A stretch of DNA of 64,000 bases from Miltochrista miniata (taxonomy: Eukaryota; Arthropoda; Insecta; Lepidoptera; Erebidae). Made by a program: the position numbers and the translations under genes. The notes under the pieces were generated by a model. It was not told the origin of the DNA, ran no database searches, and was given only the letters and a program-made list of their open reading frames with translations. Positions 61,457 through 64,000 of this stretch are shown here, piece after piece (within the stretch, counting starts at the first letter, position 1; every line of letters begins with the position of its first letter). The stretch is taken from assembly GCA_933228765.1 (NCBI GenBank), contig OW121771.1, positions 24,092,759 through 24,156,758 on the forward strand, in the 5' to 3' direction.

Positions 61457-64000
61457 CACACTGGTCCCTAATTTAAAAAAAAAAGTGTACATTCATAGCA
61501 GACCGCTGATTTTTTTTTATTGTTGATACAGTGATAACAGATAAGGCAAAAAAAATACTTTTAACTTCAAATACTTTTCTGTAAAAAAAAATATTTCATT
61601 TTTTTTTATTACATTTTATTCAATTTCTCAAAAACCTTAAGCGATGTCGAGATGGCAATCACATATGTTAGAAAACTAATAATTCTGAGTATTTGGCTCG
61701 AAAAAACTTATTGCTTATCTCTGCGTACTTTCGAGATAATAGTGACAGAAAATTGTTTTAAATGTTAATTGTTCGCTTTTTTTAATCATAGCCTTACTTT
61801 AGTAGCACATAATAATGTGTGCGTCATGTCCAATAAATAAAAAGAGACTTCTCTGTAAAAGAGGTTATTGGGGCTCAATAATGACAGAAAATATCGCATC
61901 ATAAATAATGTATTTTTCAGAACAAATTGTAGCCTGGTACATTTTGAATATTCAAAATAGAATTAAAACATAGGTACTACTGGTACTACCCCATTTTAAT
62001 TAAAATTTTCAAAAATAACCTGCTTGTTCACACATAACAAGCTATATTTAACATACTACAATAGGTCCGCTGGCCAGCAAAATGGTGCTTAGTCGCGAGT
62101 TTGCCGTTGTATTGTGAAGCTTTGGATTTTAAATTCAAATAATTTTTGTTTGTCTATCTTTCGTTGAATTTGTTTTCGTCATTTTTTGATTTGTATCCAA
62201 GTCACTTTGATATATTTGTTTCTAATTTGTTTTCAATTTTCCTTAAAATTATAATATGTTTGCATTTGTCACCAACTTAGACTTATACGTTGTTCTTAAA
62301 TCAGGAAGTGGAATTAAAAATGTCGAATTTTTATTTAATGCCCTTATTGAACATATTGGTGTTGAATTGTCTTCCGAAGATTTGAATAATATTAAATTAT
62401 TTAGTCGTATTTTTTCAAGTAATATCTCAAAAAGGTGGTCTGCTTCCAGTAGAGCTCAAACTACCTTTCTTAACAAGAATTCAGACTGGTTACAATCCCA
62501 AAATGTCAAAATATCGATTTAAGCAGCATTTTTAAAGTTGCCGAGGAAGTAATTCCAAATTTCGAAACGCAAGTGGATACTCATCAATTAAGTTGTGGTA
62601 CAAGCAAAATACCGTTTGTTGATATATCTAATAAACAGAAGAAAAGGCGTTCTCTAACACTTCTAGATCACACAGAGGAGGAATTAGTTTATGCTTTATG
62701 TGCCAAATTAAAAGAGTCTAAAAAAACAAAATTAGCAGCTATATTAAACGAACTCAGCCAAAACAAGGAAAAATGTGAGATGGTACATGATGTACTATTC
62801 GCTAAAAAAACTGACAAACCGTGTTTACCAGATAATAAAACGTTAGCGCTTTACACCTCAACAAATTTGTCAAAATGGCAATTTCGAAATTTAAGAACTA
62901 TTTTTGCTTCAGAGAAAATGTATGGTCTTCCATCCTATCAAAAGCTCCTGGAAGCTAAAAAAACTTGTTATCCTCCAGAGGCAGATATAACTGTAACTAA
63001 TTCTGATGCTAAGATAAGACTTCAATCGCTTCTAGATTTGACAACCAATGGGATATTAAAAACAATTCAGCACAACTCTGCCGACAAAAAATCGCTAAAA
63101 CTAATAAGCAAATGAGGTTTTGACGGGTCATCTTCTCAAAGTAATTATAAACAAAAGTCACACTCCGACACTAAAATTGACGATTCTTCAGTTTTCATGA
63201 TTAGTTTGGTTCCGCTTCGTTTGGAAGAAGAGAGTGGTACTATCTTGTGGCAAAATCGTGCTCCCTCTTCAACAAACTACTGTCGCCCAATTGGTTTCAT
63301 ATTTGCAGAAGAAACAAATGAATTAATAAAGAAGGAAAGTGCATCCTTAGAGGAAGAAATCCGTAATCGTGTTCCCGCAATTGTAGATAATTTTGATATT
63401 AGCCATGTTTTGTACATGACTATGATTGATGGGAAAATTTCTACTGTGGTTTCCAATACTTCTTCTGCAGCTGTTTGTAATATTTGCAATACCCCACCTA
63501 GCAAAATGATTGACTTGGACTTTGTATCCAAAAGACTTATCAGAGAATATATGTATAAATATGGTCTGTCTTCGCTTCATATGTGGATAAGATGTATGGA
63601 ATGCATTTTACGCATTTCGTACAACTTAGACTTCAAAAAGTGGGCTGCACGAAAAGGAGATAAATTGTTAAAAGAAATTAAAAAGAATTCGACACAAGAA
63701 GAATTCCGTGAAAGAACTGGTTTGTTAATTGACGTAGTAAAACAGGGATTTGGTACAACCAACGACGGCAACACGGCAAGAAGGTTTTTTGAAAATTATG
63801 AAGTATCTGCTGAAATAACAGGTATTCACCCTGATTTAATCAAGAGATTTGCAGTCATTTTACAAACAATTTCATCTGGACAACTTATTAATATTCCCTA
63901 AACAAGTTGGTTTAGGGAATATTGTAAAGAAACAGCAATTCTGTATGTAAACTTATATCCATGGTATTACATGTCTTCAAGTCTCCATAAATTGTTGATT
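61457..64000 (+). mobile_element. Transib transposon, right end beyond the window
   Basis: The left terminus CACACTGGTCCCTAATTT is followed by ten A residues, which resembles a V(D)J recombination signal: a CACxxTG heptamer followed by an A-rich nonamer-like run. CGACG (61452-61456) precedes it and matches the GC-rich 5-bp target typical of Transib. About 800 bp of AT-rich non-coding sequence precede the transposase. The element landed in a Helitron type A 5' fragment (61392-61447). Confidence 0.85.
62256..64000 (+). pseudogene. Transib transposase (RAG1-like), three lesions, cut by window end
   Basis: The frame from ATG 62256 (MFAFVTNLDLYVVLKSGSGI ...) shifts near 62480-62520, where the next frame takes over as IFKVAEEVIPNFETQV. 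It then reads to SLKLISK and a TGA (63113-63115) in place of an expected Trp codon. It continues in frame as GFDGSSSQSNYKQKSHSD, with the first catalytic Asp (63122-63124). MTMIDGKISTVVSNT holds the second Asp (63428-63430), and CNICN is part of the zinc-binding site. GLLIDVVKQGFGTTNDGNTA then RRFFENYEVSAEITGI is the highly conserved block before the last catalytic residue. A TAA (63899-63901) precedes FREYCKETAILYVNLYPWYY, with the probable catalytic Glu at 63929-63931. The family is the transposon relative of vertebrate RAG1. This copy should not make active enzyme. Confidence 0.9.

Overview
The window looks like a piece of a moth or butterfly (Lepidoptera) nuclear genome. It is AT-rich, has no bacterial gene organisation, and shows spliced exons with GT/AG boundaries. 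It is packed with short Helitron-like elements of the lepidopteran type (5' TC..., 3' ...CTAG, inserted between A and T), tRNA-derived and 5S-rRNA-like SINEs, non-LTR retrotransposons and TIR elements. Little of the DNA looks like host coding sequence.

Host-type exons are few. An internal or first coding exon of an unrecognised protein lies on the minus strand (6395-7054). The first coding exon of a probable SV2-like MFS transporter lies on the plus strand (45294-45402). A THAP zinc-finger first exon lies on the plus strand (13817-13908), and a broken relative of it is at 931-1029. The other exons of these genes are outside the window or were not recognised.

The rest is mobile DNA at several stages of decay. 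0-11 kb: MITEs, nested Helitrons, a truncated RTE copy and a probable solo LTR. 11-13 kb: a decayed hAT element with an 8-bp target duplication, sitting inside a SINE. 14-17 kb: LINE remnants and a Tc1-like transposon with an uninterrupted DD34E transposase. 17-20 kb: a 1.5-kb foldback element. 20-24 kb: a nearly full-length RTE-type LINE with one frameshift and a 12-bp target duplication. 24-34 kb: foldback elements, tandem arrays, hairpins and BEL/Pao and LINE remnants. 34-38.5 kb: an RNase H-bearing LINE with a 15-bp target duplication inside a SINE, an array of ATGGCGG repeats and a short LINE copy. 39-45 kb: Helitrons, SINEs and a foldback element with iterated TCTGTCGG motifs. 46-47.5 kb: a four-level nest of elements. 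49-52.4 kb: an unclassified 3.5-kb TIR element with a possible spliced gene. 52-61 kb: SINEs, repeat family C, hairpin clusters and another TIR element. 61.46 kb to the end: a Transib (RAG1-like) transposon cut off by the window edge.

Names used here: 'SINE-D' is a composite SINE whose full copies begin with a 5S-rRNA-like head. 'Family C' is an unclassified repeat with CCTCACGT/ACGTGAGG ends. 'Family E' is a repeat ending in GGTACGGAACCCTAA. Insertion relationships were read from interrupted copies and target duplications. All family names rest on motif recognition, not on a database search.
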